A DNA stretch of 64,000 nucleotides from Perognathus longimembris pacificus (GCF_023159225.1 NC_063184.1:12265528-12329527), one strand, 5' to 3'; shown: positions 10,430 to 20,790, counted from the stretch's first letter. A program made the numbers and translations. The notes: a model not told the origin generated them from the letters alone.

Positions 10430-10865
10430 CAACTTGTGGGTGGTGAAGGTGAAAAACCTAGGAGAGAGCAAGGGAAGGGATGATACTGTTCAAAAAGAAA
10501 TGTACTCTTGGAACTAGGAAATTGAAAGGGAATACCAAAATTGAGAGACATAGGGTAAAAAAAGACAAACAACTACAAAAGCAATACTTGAAAAACTGTT
10601 TGGTACAAGTGAACTGAACACCCCAGGGGGGGGAAGGGAAAGGGGGAGGAGGGAGGGGGCTATGAGGGACAAGGTAACAAACAGTACAAGAAATGTATCC
10701 AATGCCTAACGTATGAAACTGTAACCTCTCTGTACATCAGTTTGATAATAAAAATTTGAAAATATAATAAAATAAAATAACAAAAAAAGAAATGTACTCT
10801 TTATCTGACTGACGTAACTGTAACCCCTCTATATATCACCTTTATCAAAACAACAAAAATGCATA
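10430..10865 (+). mobile_element. Older L1 3' end, interrupted by a younger L1
   Basis: The outer element reads 'agggaagggatgatactgttcaaaaagaaatgtactc', then after the inner insertion continues 'tttatctgactgacgtaactgtaacccctctatatatcacc', the usual L1 3' UTR ending. The two halves join seamlessly when the inner element is removed. Confidence 0.8.
10510..10782 (+). mobile_element. Young L1 3' UTR, 5'-truncated, nested
   Basis: The body starts 'gaactaggaaattgaaaggg', includes the G-rich tract 'ccaggggggggaagg' and ends 'gataataaaaatttgaaaatataataaaataaaa'. It is flanked by the target-site duplication 'aaaagaaatgtactctt' at 10493-10509 and 10785-10801. It sits inside an older L1 3' end. Confidence 0.9.
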
Positions 10866-11464
10866 AAGAAAAAAATAGTATTTGAGACTTTGAAATGTCA
10901 ACAAATAAGTCAAAAAATTATTGGATTTCTTTTCACTGAGGTTTAAATGACAGACACATTTATGATGCTGCTATTCAGATCATGAATGAGGAGACTGTCA
11001 CGTGCAGAGCCTGTCTCAGCTCTGTAGCAGGCAGAGGACATACACAGCTTGCTTTCCATCTTGACCTCATTTGCAGTTTGCTTGTAGAATATAGGAGTGC
11101 TGAGCTCTGTAAACCCATAGAGAAATACCTTTCTTTATGGCACCAGTTACACATTAATGGACATTGAAAAATTAAAACATACATTTCAACTACTCAAATT
11201 CTGCATTCAAAGATTCTTTTTTGTTCATTTCTAATCCATTTATATTTGCAAGAGCTTGACAGACACCCCATGTCTTCTAGCCTCTTTAATGTGTTGTTAA
11301 TGGCCTGTAAAGTATTTTAAAATCACTAGCTGTAACTGGCCATTCAAAGGGGAACACTTTTACAACAGCCATAATCACCCACTCTGATTGACTGAAGTGT
11401 CTTGCAGGGAGAGAGAGCTCCAGGGGTCAGAAGCAGGGTCACAGAATCAACTCAGGGACCTTGC
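10866..11464. other. Unique non-coding DNA
   Basis: No family recognised. Two opposed frames of 61-69 codons (10975-11184) have no known domain. Confidence 0.5.
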
Positions 11465-11544
11465 CTTGTTGGTCACCTTTTACTCACCAGCAAAATGAGG
11501 GAGCTGAAAGGCTTTGACACCTTTGTTGCAGCAACTTAAGCATA

Positions 11545-11672
11545 GTTAGCTCAGTGTGGTGTTGTATGCCTATCATCCTGGTACTTGGGAGGCTAAAATA
11601 GGAAGATTACAAGTTGGAGGCAAGCCTGGGCTAAACAGGGAGTTTGGCCCAGCCTTGATTTATAAAATAAGA
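11545..11672 (+). mobile_element. B1-like 7SL monomer
   Basis: 'tgcctatcatcctggtacttgggaggctaaaataggaagattacaagttggaggcaagcctgggctaaacaggga' followed by 'tttataaaataagaaa' is a B1/Alu-type monomer without a Geo tail. It is more like classical rodent B1 than the heads of the composite SINEs here. Confidence 0.85.
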
Positions 11673-11677
11673 AATTC

Positions 11678-11925
11678 AGCTGGGTGTTGGTGGATCATGC
11701 CTGTACTACTAGCTACTCAGGAGGCTGAGATCTGAGAGGATTGTGGTTTAAAGCCAGACTGGGCAGGAAAATCTATGCGACTTTTATGTCCTGTTAACCA
11801 CCAGAAAACCAAAAGTGGAACTGTGGCTCAAATTGGTAGAACACTAGCCTTGAGCAAAAGAGCTCAGGGTAAGCACCCAGATCCTGAGTTCAAGCCCCAT
11901 GACTGAAAAAAAAAAAAAAAAAAAA
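11678..11925 (+). mobile_element. SINE, 7SL-head + Geo tail
   Basis: Full-length copy starting 'gctgggtgttggtggatcatgcctgta', with the linker 'ctgttaaccaccagaaaacc' and ending 'gagttcaagccccatgactg' plus about 20 As. The A-tail leads straight into a 370-bp purine tract. Confidence 0.95.
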
Positions 11926-12295
11926 GAGGAAGGAGGAAGAGGATGAGGAAAGAGGAAGATGAGGAGGCAGAGGAGGGGGAAGGAGGGGGGAGAAGGAGGG
12001 GGAGGAGGGGGAGGAGGAGGAGAAGGAGGAGGAGGAGGAGGAGGAGAAGGAGGAGGAGAAGGAAGAGGAAGGAGAAGGAGGAGGAGGAGAAGAAAGAGGA
12101 AGGAGAAGGAGGAGGAGAAGGAAGAAGAGGAGGAGGAAGAGGAAGGAGGAGGAGGAGGAGAAGAAAGAGGAAGGAGGAGGAGGAGGAGAAGGAAGAAGAG
12201 GAAGAGGAAGGAGGAGGAGGAGGAGGAAGAGGAGGAGGAGGAGGAAAAGGAAGAGGAGGAGGAAGCGGAGCAGGAGGAGGAGGAGGAGGAGAAAT
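11926..12295. repeat. Long polypurine (GGA/GAA)n tract
   Basis: About 370 bp of nearly uninterrupted purine, built from GGA, GAA and AGGA units with only a few pyrimidines near its ends. It begins at the A-tail of the preceding SINE. The 115- and 153-codon Glu/Gly/Arg-rich frames across it are compositional artefacts. Confidence 0.97.
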
Positions 12296-12325
12296 TCTAC
12301 CTCTAAGATGTGAATTTCTACAAGA

Positions 12326-12795
12326 TGTTTTTTTTAATTTATTTTTAATTTACTTTTATTGTCAAGGTGATGTACAGAGGGTATACAGTTATATAATTAG
12401 GTAGTAAGTACATTTCTTGTCACATTTGTTACACCCTCCATCATTTTTCTTTCATCTTCCCTCCCTCCCAGCCTGCTAGATGTACAGTTCCTTTCCAACA
12501 TATTGTCTTATGCGTATCGCTATTGCATTGGTTTGTCCTTTATTCTTTGTCTCACCCTTCTGATGTTCCCTTTCCCTTCCCTAGTTCAGATAAACATATA
12601 TACAATACCCAGTGTACCAGAATCATATACAGTAACAACAGGGGGTAAACCATAGGAAATTCACATAGTACATTAAAAATAACAACAACAATAAAATCCT
12701 CTTGTTTCCATATCTTGGAGTTTGTTTTGCTTAGCCTCATCTTACATAATCATATGATTATACATAGCTGTTGAGATATTGTGGTCCTCTTCTAG
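12326..12795 (-). mobile_element. L1 3' end, minus strand
   Basis: The reverse complement reads 'atgaggctaagcaaaacaaactccaagatatggaa' (end of ORF2 region), 'gaactagggaagggaaaggg', a short purine tract, 'ctgtataccctctgtacatcaccttgacaataaaagt'. It is a 3' fragment of about 470 bp and moderately old. Confidence 0.9.
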
Positions 12796-12831
12796 GACTA
12801 TCCTAGACACAAAATGTTTATTTTCACTTAT

Positions 12832-13205
12832 TTTTAAATTTTAATTGTTATTATAAAGGTGATGTCTGGAGAGGTTGTAGTTATATAAATTAGGAAACAA
12901 ATACAATCCTTTTGGGGCAATGTCACCACTTCCCTCACTCTCCCCCAGTTTTTTGCTCTTATTCCCCACTCACACATTGTATTTTCAACTGAGTGTCCAG
13001 TGAGTACCAGTGTTGTGTGTTTTGCTTTTACTGGATGTGTTATTATCATCTCCAGAGTCCTCTTCTTTCATTATCAAATCTTCATTTTAACAAAACCTAT
13101 ACTTATCTCATTCCTTCCCTTCCACACTTCCAACTTGCTTTAACTCCTCAATTGGATTGCCAAAATGCTGATCAACGACCAATACTTTTCCCTGGGAATC
13201 CTGAG
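12832..13205 (-). mobile_element. Older L1 3' end, minus strand
   Basis: The reverse complement ends 'tatataactacaacctctccagacatcacctttataataac', a decayed version of the L1 3' terminus. It is preceded by a G-rich 'actgggggagagtgaggga'. The 5' limit is uncertain. Confidence 0.75.
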
Positions 13206-13612
13206 CCACCACTATAAAATACTGTAAGAAATGTGCAAGCTATGAAGTTAAAAAATGAAATACATAATTAAGACCATGATGTGTACACCAGAAAGTTTAA
13301 AAGAGAATAGTAAAAAGATAATTACAAAAATAGATTATTACAAAACTCATACTGCTGAGTACAACGTTCTATGCCATCCCTAGTGACTTGTATTGCTTCC
13401 TGGAAGGTGGAAATTGCATCTAGCACCCTCATGATGACATCCTGCTGTGCTTGGGGCACAGTTTCGAAGTACTTCCTGACTCAACAGTCACCACCTTTAG
13501 AAACAATTCTAAAACATTTTCCCATAACCCAAGTCAGAGCCTGCTCCTTCCCCAGAAGTCTCCTCATGTGAGTCTAGAGTCATTGTCCTTGCACAGCCCA
13601 GAGATTCCATAT
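13206..13612. other. Unique non-coding DNA
   Basis: No element recognised. The 66- and 101-codon plus frames (13371-13756) run into the CA repeat and look non-coding. Confidence 0.5.
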
Positions 13613-13619
13613 CACACAC

Positions 13620-13661
<42 letters not shown>
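13613..13661. repeat. (CA)n microsatellite
   Basis: About 49 bp of CA with one CG interruption. Confidence 0.97.
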
Positions 13662-13664
<3 letters not shown>

Positions 13665-14240
13665 CCTTGTCCCCTCCCACCACTGCTCTCACTCTGTCAC
13701 TCTCCCAGTCCTTTCCCAACCTTTCTGGTTTTGTAAACACAAGGGAAGCCAAATAACCATGTATCATTCCCTGGAGAAAATCAGGTCCGGGAAGTCCGCC
13801 TTTGGTAGAGAAGAGCTATTTTAACAAATTGTCCTACAGGATGTCACCCAGTGATGAGAGGAGGTGTGACCCACCTAAACAGGAATAGAGAAGAGCCCTC
13901 TGAAAGAAGTCAGAGAACACAGAGTATAGTGGGGTGGGCAGGTCCCCCAGTGCTGCCTGGTTTGTAGTAAGAGAGGATGCAACCTTTGCTGACCCCAATA
14001 ATGAAAGAAGTTTCAAATTTAAAAACTGAGCTCTCTGAATGGTTTTCCAAACAAAATTACATTATAGACCCATCTGAGGTTGTCATCACTAATGCTGATG
14101 GTTGCATTGCAATATGAAAGACTGAAACCAGACGTAGTATGTAGGGCAGTTTTCCATAATCATAAGGCACATGTTTAAATAATTAGGAAATAAAATAAAA
14201 TAGTACCTAAGCATGGAGAAAGATCTGTCCCTAATTCACA
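13662..14240. other. Unique non-coding DNA
   Basis: No element recognised. A 60-codon minus-strand frame (13834-14016) has no known domain. Confidence 0.5.
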
Positions 14241-14367
14241 TGACTGACTACATTAGTTGCAAAACCTAAGGAACACACACACACACACACACATACACAC
14301 ACACACACACACAGAGCAAAAAAGTAATTGACTCTATGACTGACTACATTAGTTGCAAAACCTAAGG

Positions 14368-14408
<41 letters not shown>

Positions 14409-14463
14409 AGCAAAAAAGTAATTGACTCTATGACTGACTACATTAGTTGCAAAACCTAAGGAA

Positions 14464-14496
<33 letters not shown>

Positions 14497-14517
14497 CAAA
14501 AAAGTAATTGACTCTAT
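14241..14517. repeat. Three tandem ~90-bp units, each holding a CA microsatellite
   Basis: Three copies start at 14241, 14337 and 14431 with 'tgactgactacattagttgc' and end with 'caaaaaagtaattgactctat'. Their lengths are 96, 94 and 87 bp. The flanks appear identical, and the length differences come from the internal (CA)n(GA)n, which has a GA block of growing size. Confidence 0.97.
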
Positions 14518-14555
14518 TAACCATACTGCTAAAATTACAAATGGTAACCACACAG

Positions 14556-14632
14556 ATACACAAACTCATACACGAGCACTTATGTGCACGGGTGCACACG
14601 CATGCTCACACACATACACACACACACACAGA
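14556..14632. repeat. Degenerate CA-rich tract
   Basis: Imperfect CA/CGCA repeats ('gcacgggtgcacacgcatgctcacacacatacacacac') just downstream of the tandem units. Confidence 0.85.
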
Positions 14633-14639
14633 GTCTCCA

Positions 14640-15460
14640 TCCAACTTAAGTCTAGCTGCTGCTCTGTTATATTAAAATGCAACGAAATAAGACAATTTCC
14701 CTAATTCAAAACTCAGGGTCATCCCTTTCTCCAGCTCCTGTGTGCAGTTAAAGGATGAAGGCCAGTCCATTCTGTAAAGGTGGATTGCTCCTGTTCACAC
14801 ATCCTTAAGATTCTGGGCTTATGGATTATGTTTTGTAAATCAGTTAACTTACTACTCAGAGATTAAGGTAAATTCTGCTAAGGACTAAAAGTTGACTTAG
14901 AGCATTAAGAAGGATTAATGTTTAGCTGTGGAGACGCTAAAGCACCAGGATAGCTTGTTGACGCAGTGCTGTAGATCACAATTAATCCAAAATTAGTATA
15001 AAAGATCAACAGCAACCTCCTTTTGCATGCCAGCTTGGCTTAGTCCTAAAACTCACAACTTACTTTCAGGGCAACCTGTGAGCCTAGATTCTGTCTGCCT
15101 GTCCTGATAGGCCTCACTCTTTCAGAGTGAAATATGTATTCAAAATGTTTGGCTTATGTGCCAATTGCCTTGAGAAAATAGATACAGTCGTCAAACCTCT
15201 AGATATCTCTCTTGCCATATTTAATTACTGTGGCAAATCCAGTAAAGATGCTAGAATATACCAGTAGCACACTGAACCACACCAAATTAATTTTCTATCT
15301 GATATAAAAGTCATGCTATATCAAGGCATTCTTATTCTACTTTGCATTTGCATAGTTTAGGATGGGATGTGGCCATTAGCAGTATACCATGCCTTCTGGG
15401 CATATTACCCATATGGGACCTCTTTATGTTTTTGTAGAATAAATATTGCACTGTTGGAGG
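14640..15460. other. Unique non-coding DNA
   Basis: No gene or repeat family seen. Confidence 0.5.
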
Positions 15461-15462
15461 GA

Positions 15463-15535
15463 GGAAGATGTGGCTCCAGTGAAAGAGTACTTGTCCAACA
15501 AGTTTAAGGCCCTTAGTTCAAATCCCAGCATAAAT
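15463..15535 (+). mobile_element. ID-like tRNA-derived monomer
   Basis: A stand-alone tRNA-like monomer: 'gatgtggctccagtgaaagagtacttg' (A box), 'cccttagttcaaatcccagc' (B box). It has no Geo half. Confidence 0.7.
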
Positions 15536-15720
15536 AGACAGATACAGCTAGAAAAGGGAGAAAGAGATGTATACATACATGCATAGATAGTCAGATTGTT
15601 AAAAAGACTATGTATAATTTGTTTGTTGACTTTCAAATTTATGTATAGTTTTTGTTTCATAGATTGACCAGAAAAAATAATTTAATAATTCTTTTCTTCC
15701 TACATGGAAATGAGCTTTTT

Positions 15721-15921
15721 TTTTTTTTTGGCCAGTCCTGGGCCTTGGACTCAGGGCCTGAGCACTGTCCCTGGCTTCTTCCCGCTCAAGGTTAGCACTC
15801 TGCCACTTGAGCCACAGCGCCGCTTCTGGCCGTTTTCTGTATATGTGGTGCTGGGGAATCGAACCTAGGGCCTCGTGTATCCGAGGCAGGCACTCTTGCC
15901 ACTAAGCTATATCCCCAGCCC
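15721..15921 (-). mobile_element. SINE IDL-Geo, young subfamily
   Basis: Complete minus copy with the young-type arm (reverse complement 'gcctcggatacacgaggcc'). Flanked by the 14-bp duplication 'ggaaatgagctttt' at 15706-15719 and 15922-15935. Confidence 0.97.
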
Positions 15922-15935
15922 GGAAATGAGCTTTT

Positions 15936-16260
15936 ATTAAATAAGTGAAAATAATTTTTCAAGACTATCAAGATAAGGTTAATAACTACAAAAATAATTT
16001 TGTCACCTCCTTCAGAACTCTCTCATTGTATTTTTAGCAATTTTTCACTTTTCAAACTTAACTTGATAAAAATTTAAATTATTTTTAATGTAAGCAAGCT
16101 ACTAAAGCAAGTTACTAACATTTAAGATATATAATCATGTAAGAAAAAAATATATTCAAAATCTTGAAGACTGTTTAAATTTTACTAGTTTTATTGAAAA
16201 ACATACAAAAATACATGTTTCTAAACTGTATTACATTACTCGGGTTAATTTACAGTCTTA
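15936..16260. other. Unique AT-rich DNA
   Basis: No element recognised. Confidence 0.5.
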
Positions 16261-16910
16261 TAAGGAAACATCTTATGAACACATAAGGTGATGCTAAGTG
16301 AAATGAACTTCAAGTTATGGAACCAAGTGGTATATCATTGCTGTTATTGTCAATTTCCTTCCCTTGGTTTTACCCCTGATATCACTGTAACTGATTTTAG
16401 TACCCTAGATAGTGTATATACATGTATTGGAACTAGGGAAGGGAGAAGGAATACCAAAATCAAGAGACAAAGGACAAAAAGACAAACCAATGCAACATCA
16501 ATACTTACACAACTATATGGTGTAAACCAACCGGATAACTCGGGGCTGGGAATATGGACTAGTGGTAAAGTGCTTGCCTCATATACATGAAGCCCTGGGT
16601 TCAATTCCTCAGCACCACATATATAGAAAAAGCCAGAAGTGGCGCTCTACCACTCAAGTGGTAGAGTGCTAGCCTTGAGCAAAAGAAGCTCAGGGACAGT
16701 GCCCAGGCCCTGAGTTCAAGCCCCAGAACTGGCAAAAAAGAAATAACAACCAGATAACTCATGGGGGGAGAGGGAAAAGGGGAGGGAGGAAGTGCGGGAA
16801 AAATGAGGGAGGAGGTAACAAGTTGGATAAGAAATGTACTCACTGCCTCACATATGAAACTGTAACCCCTCTGTACTTCACTTTGACAATAAAGAAAAAT
16901 AAATAAATAA
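16261..16910 (+). mobile_element. L1 3' end interrupted by a SINE
   Basis: 'gatgctaagtgaaatgaacttcaagttatggaa' is the L1 ORF2/3' UTR junction region. It is followed by 'ggaactagggaagggagaagg', 'acaaccagataactcatggggggagaggg' and 'gaaactgtaacccctctgtacttcactttgacaataaag'. The SINE at 16542-16747 interrupts it. Confidence 0.9.
16542..16747 (+). mobile_element. SINE IDL-Geo inside an L1
   Basis: Older-subfamily copy flanked by the duplication 'aacc(g/a)gataactc' at 16529-16541 and 16748-16760. The Geo A-box region is altered to 'ctctaccactcaagtggtagag', a perfect inverted repeat not found in other copies. Confidence 0.97.
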
Positions 16911-17964
16911 ATTCCCGAAAAAGGTATTATTTGGGGGTGCCTATTTTCAGCCACAACTCAGAATTATCATGGCAATATATTGTTGCAACTGAAATCTGCC
17001 TTCCTCAGCAAATATTGAGCACCTACTATATACCAAAGTATGTTCTGTTGTATATCCAGACCTCCCGGCATATGGGGTAGGTAAAAATTAGGCATTGCTT
17101 TACATGTTATAGAAGACTTTGACCATTGAAGAACCTAAATAAACATAAAATTCACCTGAGAACTTCTGAGAAGTTTCTAAGGACTACAGCTCAAAGACCG
17201 ACTAAAATTTTTCAACTCCAAGTTCAATTATCTTTCTATTATATACCCTTTCCATAGCCAGCCTGTTTTCAAAAGTTTTTAAATTGCCTGAAAAGTTTGG
17301 AAACCAAAGTATTGAGTATTTCCATAAGTATCATATTAATACAATGTCACCTGAGGTTCAAATAATAAAATTAGGATCACAGAAAGAGTGCTCAAACTTT
17401 ATAATTTTGTCCCAAAATTCATGGTTAAGGGTAGTAAGGATTAAAAAAGCAGGTTTTTTTTCTGTTTAGAATTTCAGATCACTCATAATTCTTCCCAAAG
17501 TAGAATGTCCAGACTCTTCCTTAGGACTACATTAAATATCAAATGTATGTCTCTTCACATCATGTATCAAACTACAAAATTAGATAAAGAGAACATTCTG
17601 AGACTGTGATTTGGGTAGGGAATGTCACAGTCATTTGTAAAGAAATGTCCCAGCATCCTTAGCAAACAAAGCAAAATGATTCCAAGTGGGCTGAACATTT
17701 AAGCATTTTTATGATATGTAATCAAATTAGTACAATATAATACTTGTTGAGTACATTAATGAATCCAAGTTTTCAGCCTTCGAGGAAATAGAAAAACCAA
17801 AAGGGAAAGGCTGTCCAGCTACAATGCTTCAAATGTGAAAGCCCTTTGTATGTTCCCCATTTCCTCACTGAAAGTAATAAAAGATGTGCATTCCAGGGCA
17901 GACTGAATGAGATGTGTTGATACTGTTTGATCAGGGATGTTCTTAAAGGAAACGCATGTTCTAT
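16911..17964. other. Unique DNA with a MIR scrap
   Basis: Mostly unassigned. About 17005-17050 ('aaatattgagcacctactatataccaa') resembles the reverse-strand MIR end. A 61-codon frame at 17284-17469 has no known domain. Confidence 0.45.
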
Positions 17965-18420
17965 TTATTGGCTGGTGGTGAGTAGAGGTGAAGTGGGACA
18001 GGATCCTTTTCCACCAATCATCGCACCCCTCGGCTCCTCGGGCCTCGCAACTGTAACCAAGGTGGGAGAAGACAATTGCTTTTTCATAGCATTATAAAAA
18101 TATGCTTGCCCTCTCTGATAACCGATAGTGGTCTTGAGGCCAAATACAAGATAACAAGAAAGTCTTCCTTCAAGAAAAGAAAACCTATGGGTGTGCACAC
18201 CCATAGGTCCATATTTGTCACGTCTTTCAACTGAAAGAACAACTGGTTATTCCAAGTTGGGTATTTGGCAATCATTACCTTGATGGGGTGGGTGTCAAGT
18301 GACCTTGACACTTTAAGAAAAAAATGTGTTTTTGTGTCACTGATGACAAGATTCACCTTTTCAAGAGCGAAGTGGGATGTTTTCAAACTTGTGTTCACTG
18401 ATATGATCTCGACACCTTGC
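17965..18420. other. Unique stretch with a perfect palindrome and an ERR/NR5A-like site
   Basis: Contains a CpG cluster at 18018-18055, a perfect 26-bp palindrome at 18183-18208 and an inverted repeat at 18292-18311 enclosing 'tgaccttga' (reverse of TCAAGGTCA). Two overlapping minus frames of 79 and 104 codons cross it; I recognise no domain and do not call them genes. Confidence 0.55.
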
Positions 18421-18601
18421 AGTGCTTAAACATTGTTCTGATCACATCTCTGAACATACAAGAGTATGATTTGCCTCTCCAACTGACTAAAGAAGAAAGA
18501 AGGCCTGCCCACTGGCAGTAAGGAAGCAGTCATGTTGGGGAGGGGCTACATGGCCATAAGGATAAAACTTTAGACTCCTCCCCAGACAATACCTACACAG
18601 A

Positions 18602-18853
18602 TTTTTTTTTTTAATTTTGCTGGTCTAGACCCTGAACTCTGGGCCTAGGCCTTAGTGCTACCACTAAGCTCCTTTTGCTCAAGGCTAGTGCTCTCCCATG
18701 TGTGCTACAGTAACACTTCAGGCTTTTCCTGTGATTCACTGGAGATAAGAGTTTTACAGACTTTGCTGCCCCAGCTGGCTTCAAAAGATGGATCCTCAAA
18801 TCGCAGCCTCCTGAGTAGCTAGGATTTCAGGCATGAGACACCAGCACCTGGCC
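18602..18853 (-). mobile_element. SINE, 7SL-head + Geo tail
   Basis: The T-run at 18602-18612 is followed by 'ctggtctagaccctgaactct' (Geo end) and finishes 'gcagcctcctgagtagctaggattt...gagacaccagcacctggcc'. Confidence 0.9.
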
Positions 18854-18969
18854 CTATGAATATTTTTCACTGTGAGATGAGAATTATCTGTTGTTTAAAA
18901 ATGATAAATTTGTGGTTCTATAGTATCCAACACTGAAAACTACTGCCTAGGTTCTAAAACATGTTATTA

Positions 18970-19015
18970 CAATGGGCCTGGCACATAGCAAACACCCAGT
19001 AATGCTTCCTGAGGA
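18970..19015 (+). mobile_element. MIR 3' fragment
   Basis: 'gggcctggcacatagcaaacacccagtaatg' matches the MIR ending 'gtgcctggcacatagtaagcgctcaataaatg'. Confidence 0.65.
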
Positions 19016-19845
19016 GAGAAGCCCAGCAGATAGAGGATTCTAAAATGGTTAAATTGTACTTCTAGTGCCCATAAAAGAACTCCAAGCTTTGGCCTTTTCT
19101 TCTTGATGTGGAATTAACACATTAGCTAAAGGCTCATTAGATTGAATGTTCAACAGATAAGACTGACTTCAAGTGATAGTCAGCACAAGTGACTTCCAAA
19201 GAAAAGCCATTGAGAGAACTGCTTGGGTCGGGGCAAATGCAATCTCATCATTTCCTTCACAAGGAATGAATTCAGCTAGTAATTTTCAGGAGACTCTCTG
19301 ACCTGGGGGAAAAAAATCTCAAAGTGCTATCAGAGTAAATCTCTGAGTAGGACATATCTAATTCATTTCCTACTTTACCAACATTACCAAATCAAAACTC
19401 CATATATAATTGGGCCTGTACATGATGCATGCTGCTAAAAAAAAAAAAAAAGGCTGTGATTTAAAAAAGATTACATTCATCCTGAACCATCTTTTGCTCC
19501 TGAAATTTCAGTTTCTGGGAAACAAAAAATATAGCTACAATCCTCTAAATCCTGACTCTGAAAACTACCTCTTTAATCTGGCACATTCTTGTGAAAAATT
19601 GACCTTTTCCCACATGTATTTTGCACTATGGGCCACCTTAATGAAACAAATTATTTATTAATGTATTTTTATAACTCTTTTTGAAGATATACACAAATGT
19701 TAAAAATATATTCCAATGTTTAAAACATCTTTGCAAAGTAATTTTTCATGGATCCTAGGACTCCAATTATTCTGAAAGACTACACAATTTTCTTCTTCCA
19801 CAACCTTTAGCAGGTATCTAAAAATCTTCATTACATCTGTAATTT
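19016..19845. other. Unique non-coding DNA
   Basis: No element recognised. An 83-codon plus frame (19410-19661) spans an A-run and shows no domain. Confidence 0.5.
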
Positions 19846-19930
19846 GGGTGTGTGTATGTACACATGTATGTGTGTGTGTGTATGCATGCATGCATGCACA
19901 TGCACCTATACTAGGGCTTGAACTCAGGAG
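19846..19930 (-). mobile_element. Geo-tail scrap with a TG/ATGC tail
   Basis: 19905-19930 ('tatactagggcttgaactcagg') is the very end of a minus-strand Geo monomer. Its tail side is a 58-bp strictly alternating purine-pyrimidine tract (TG)n, (TATG)n, (ATGC)n at 19848-19905. Confidence 0.6.
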
Positions 19931-19989
19931 CTGGGATTTAGAAAGGAATCATTGTAAAGAAAGACAACATCATTAAGCTGTTCTCTCTC

Positions 19990-20150
19990 CTTGGGTCTGA
20001 ATAGCTTTCCCTCTTAAAAACAGATAATAGGTAACACTAATAATTTTACAGGAAACCTATCAACCTCACAGCGTTGTTGTGACAATTAAATAAGATAAGG
20101 TTCATAAAGCACTTATAACAGTGAGCACACACAGTAAACGGATTCCAGGT
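19990..20150 (+). mobile_element. MIR
   Basis: 'cctcacagcgttgttgtgacaattaaataagataaggttcataaagcacttataacagtgagcac' closely follows the second half of MIR. Confidence 0.85.
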
Positions 20151-20189
20151 GATTTTCGGTAGTAGCAGAGCAGTGATAGTCATTGTAAT

Positions 20190-20396
20190 CTAAGGCAGGA
20201 CTTTGGAGTTGCAATGACTCTTGTCTCCCCAGCTCTGCTATTTATTAGTTTTATAACCTTTGCTACTTTTTTATTACCTTGAAAACTAAGATAATAGCAC
20301 CATAATAAGGTGATTGGAAAGATTAAACTAATGTGTATAAAACACTCACACAATACCTGGCATATGATAATTGTACTATAAATAATAATCCTTATT
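20190..20396 (+). mobile_element. MIR
   Basis: Near-complete: 'ggactttggagttgcaatgactc', 'ctctgctatttattagttttataacc', 'aactaagataatagcacc', then 'aaacactcacacaatacctggcatatgataa'. Confidence 0.85.
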
Positions 20397-20604
20397 GAGC
20401 ATCCCCAAGTAAAGATTAAAAGAATTCACTTTAATGAGAAATAATTCATTTCTACAAATATCCAATACAGTGTGTTATACTGAGCTGTCTGAGAATGCGG
20501 TCTAACTCCAATGTCCCCACTATACCCTGTTTTCTGCTCATCTCTGCACTCTTCGAATGTGTTACTGGTATTCTTCACTCCATGTTCTACCTCCTAGATG
20601 CCTC

Positions 20605-20790
20605 GCCCATCCAGCTCATTTTCCAGCTATTAACTTAAGTCATTTGAGCTCTGGTGAGCCCTTGACAGTCCACAGGATTAGATTAGACACTCCTACCCTG
20701 TGCCCCTCCCTCCAGTTACCACTCATCCCATTGTTTTTACTTCTCAATCTATGCCTGCTCTGCTAGGCTAACCATTCCAGAGAGATAGAG
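20605..20790 (+). mobile_element. L2 3' fragment (tentative)
   Basis: 'ggattagattagacactcctaccctgtgcccctccctccagtt' and the run that follows fit the pyrimidine-rich L2 3' region ('ggttaggtgcccctcctctgtgctcccatagcaccctg'). Confidence 0.5.

Noticed and set aside
11943..12404. 153- and 115-codon Glu/Gly/Arg-rich frames
   Set aside because: They are translations of a GGA/GAA purine tract; any frame of such DNA stays open.
14241..14517. CRISPR-like array
   Set aside because: The three repeats are contiguous units of about 90 bp with microsatellites inside; there are no short repeats with unique spacers, and the genome is a mammal's.
18084..18398. 104-codon minus-strand frame as a gene
   Set aside because: No recognised domain, no support from splice sites or poly(A), and a second frame overlaps it. 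It also contains the 26-bp palindrome.
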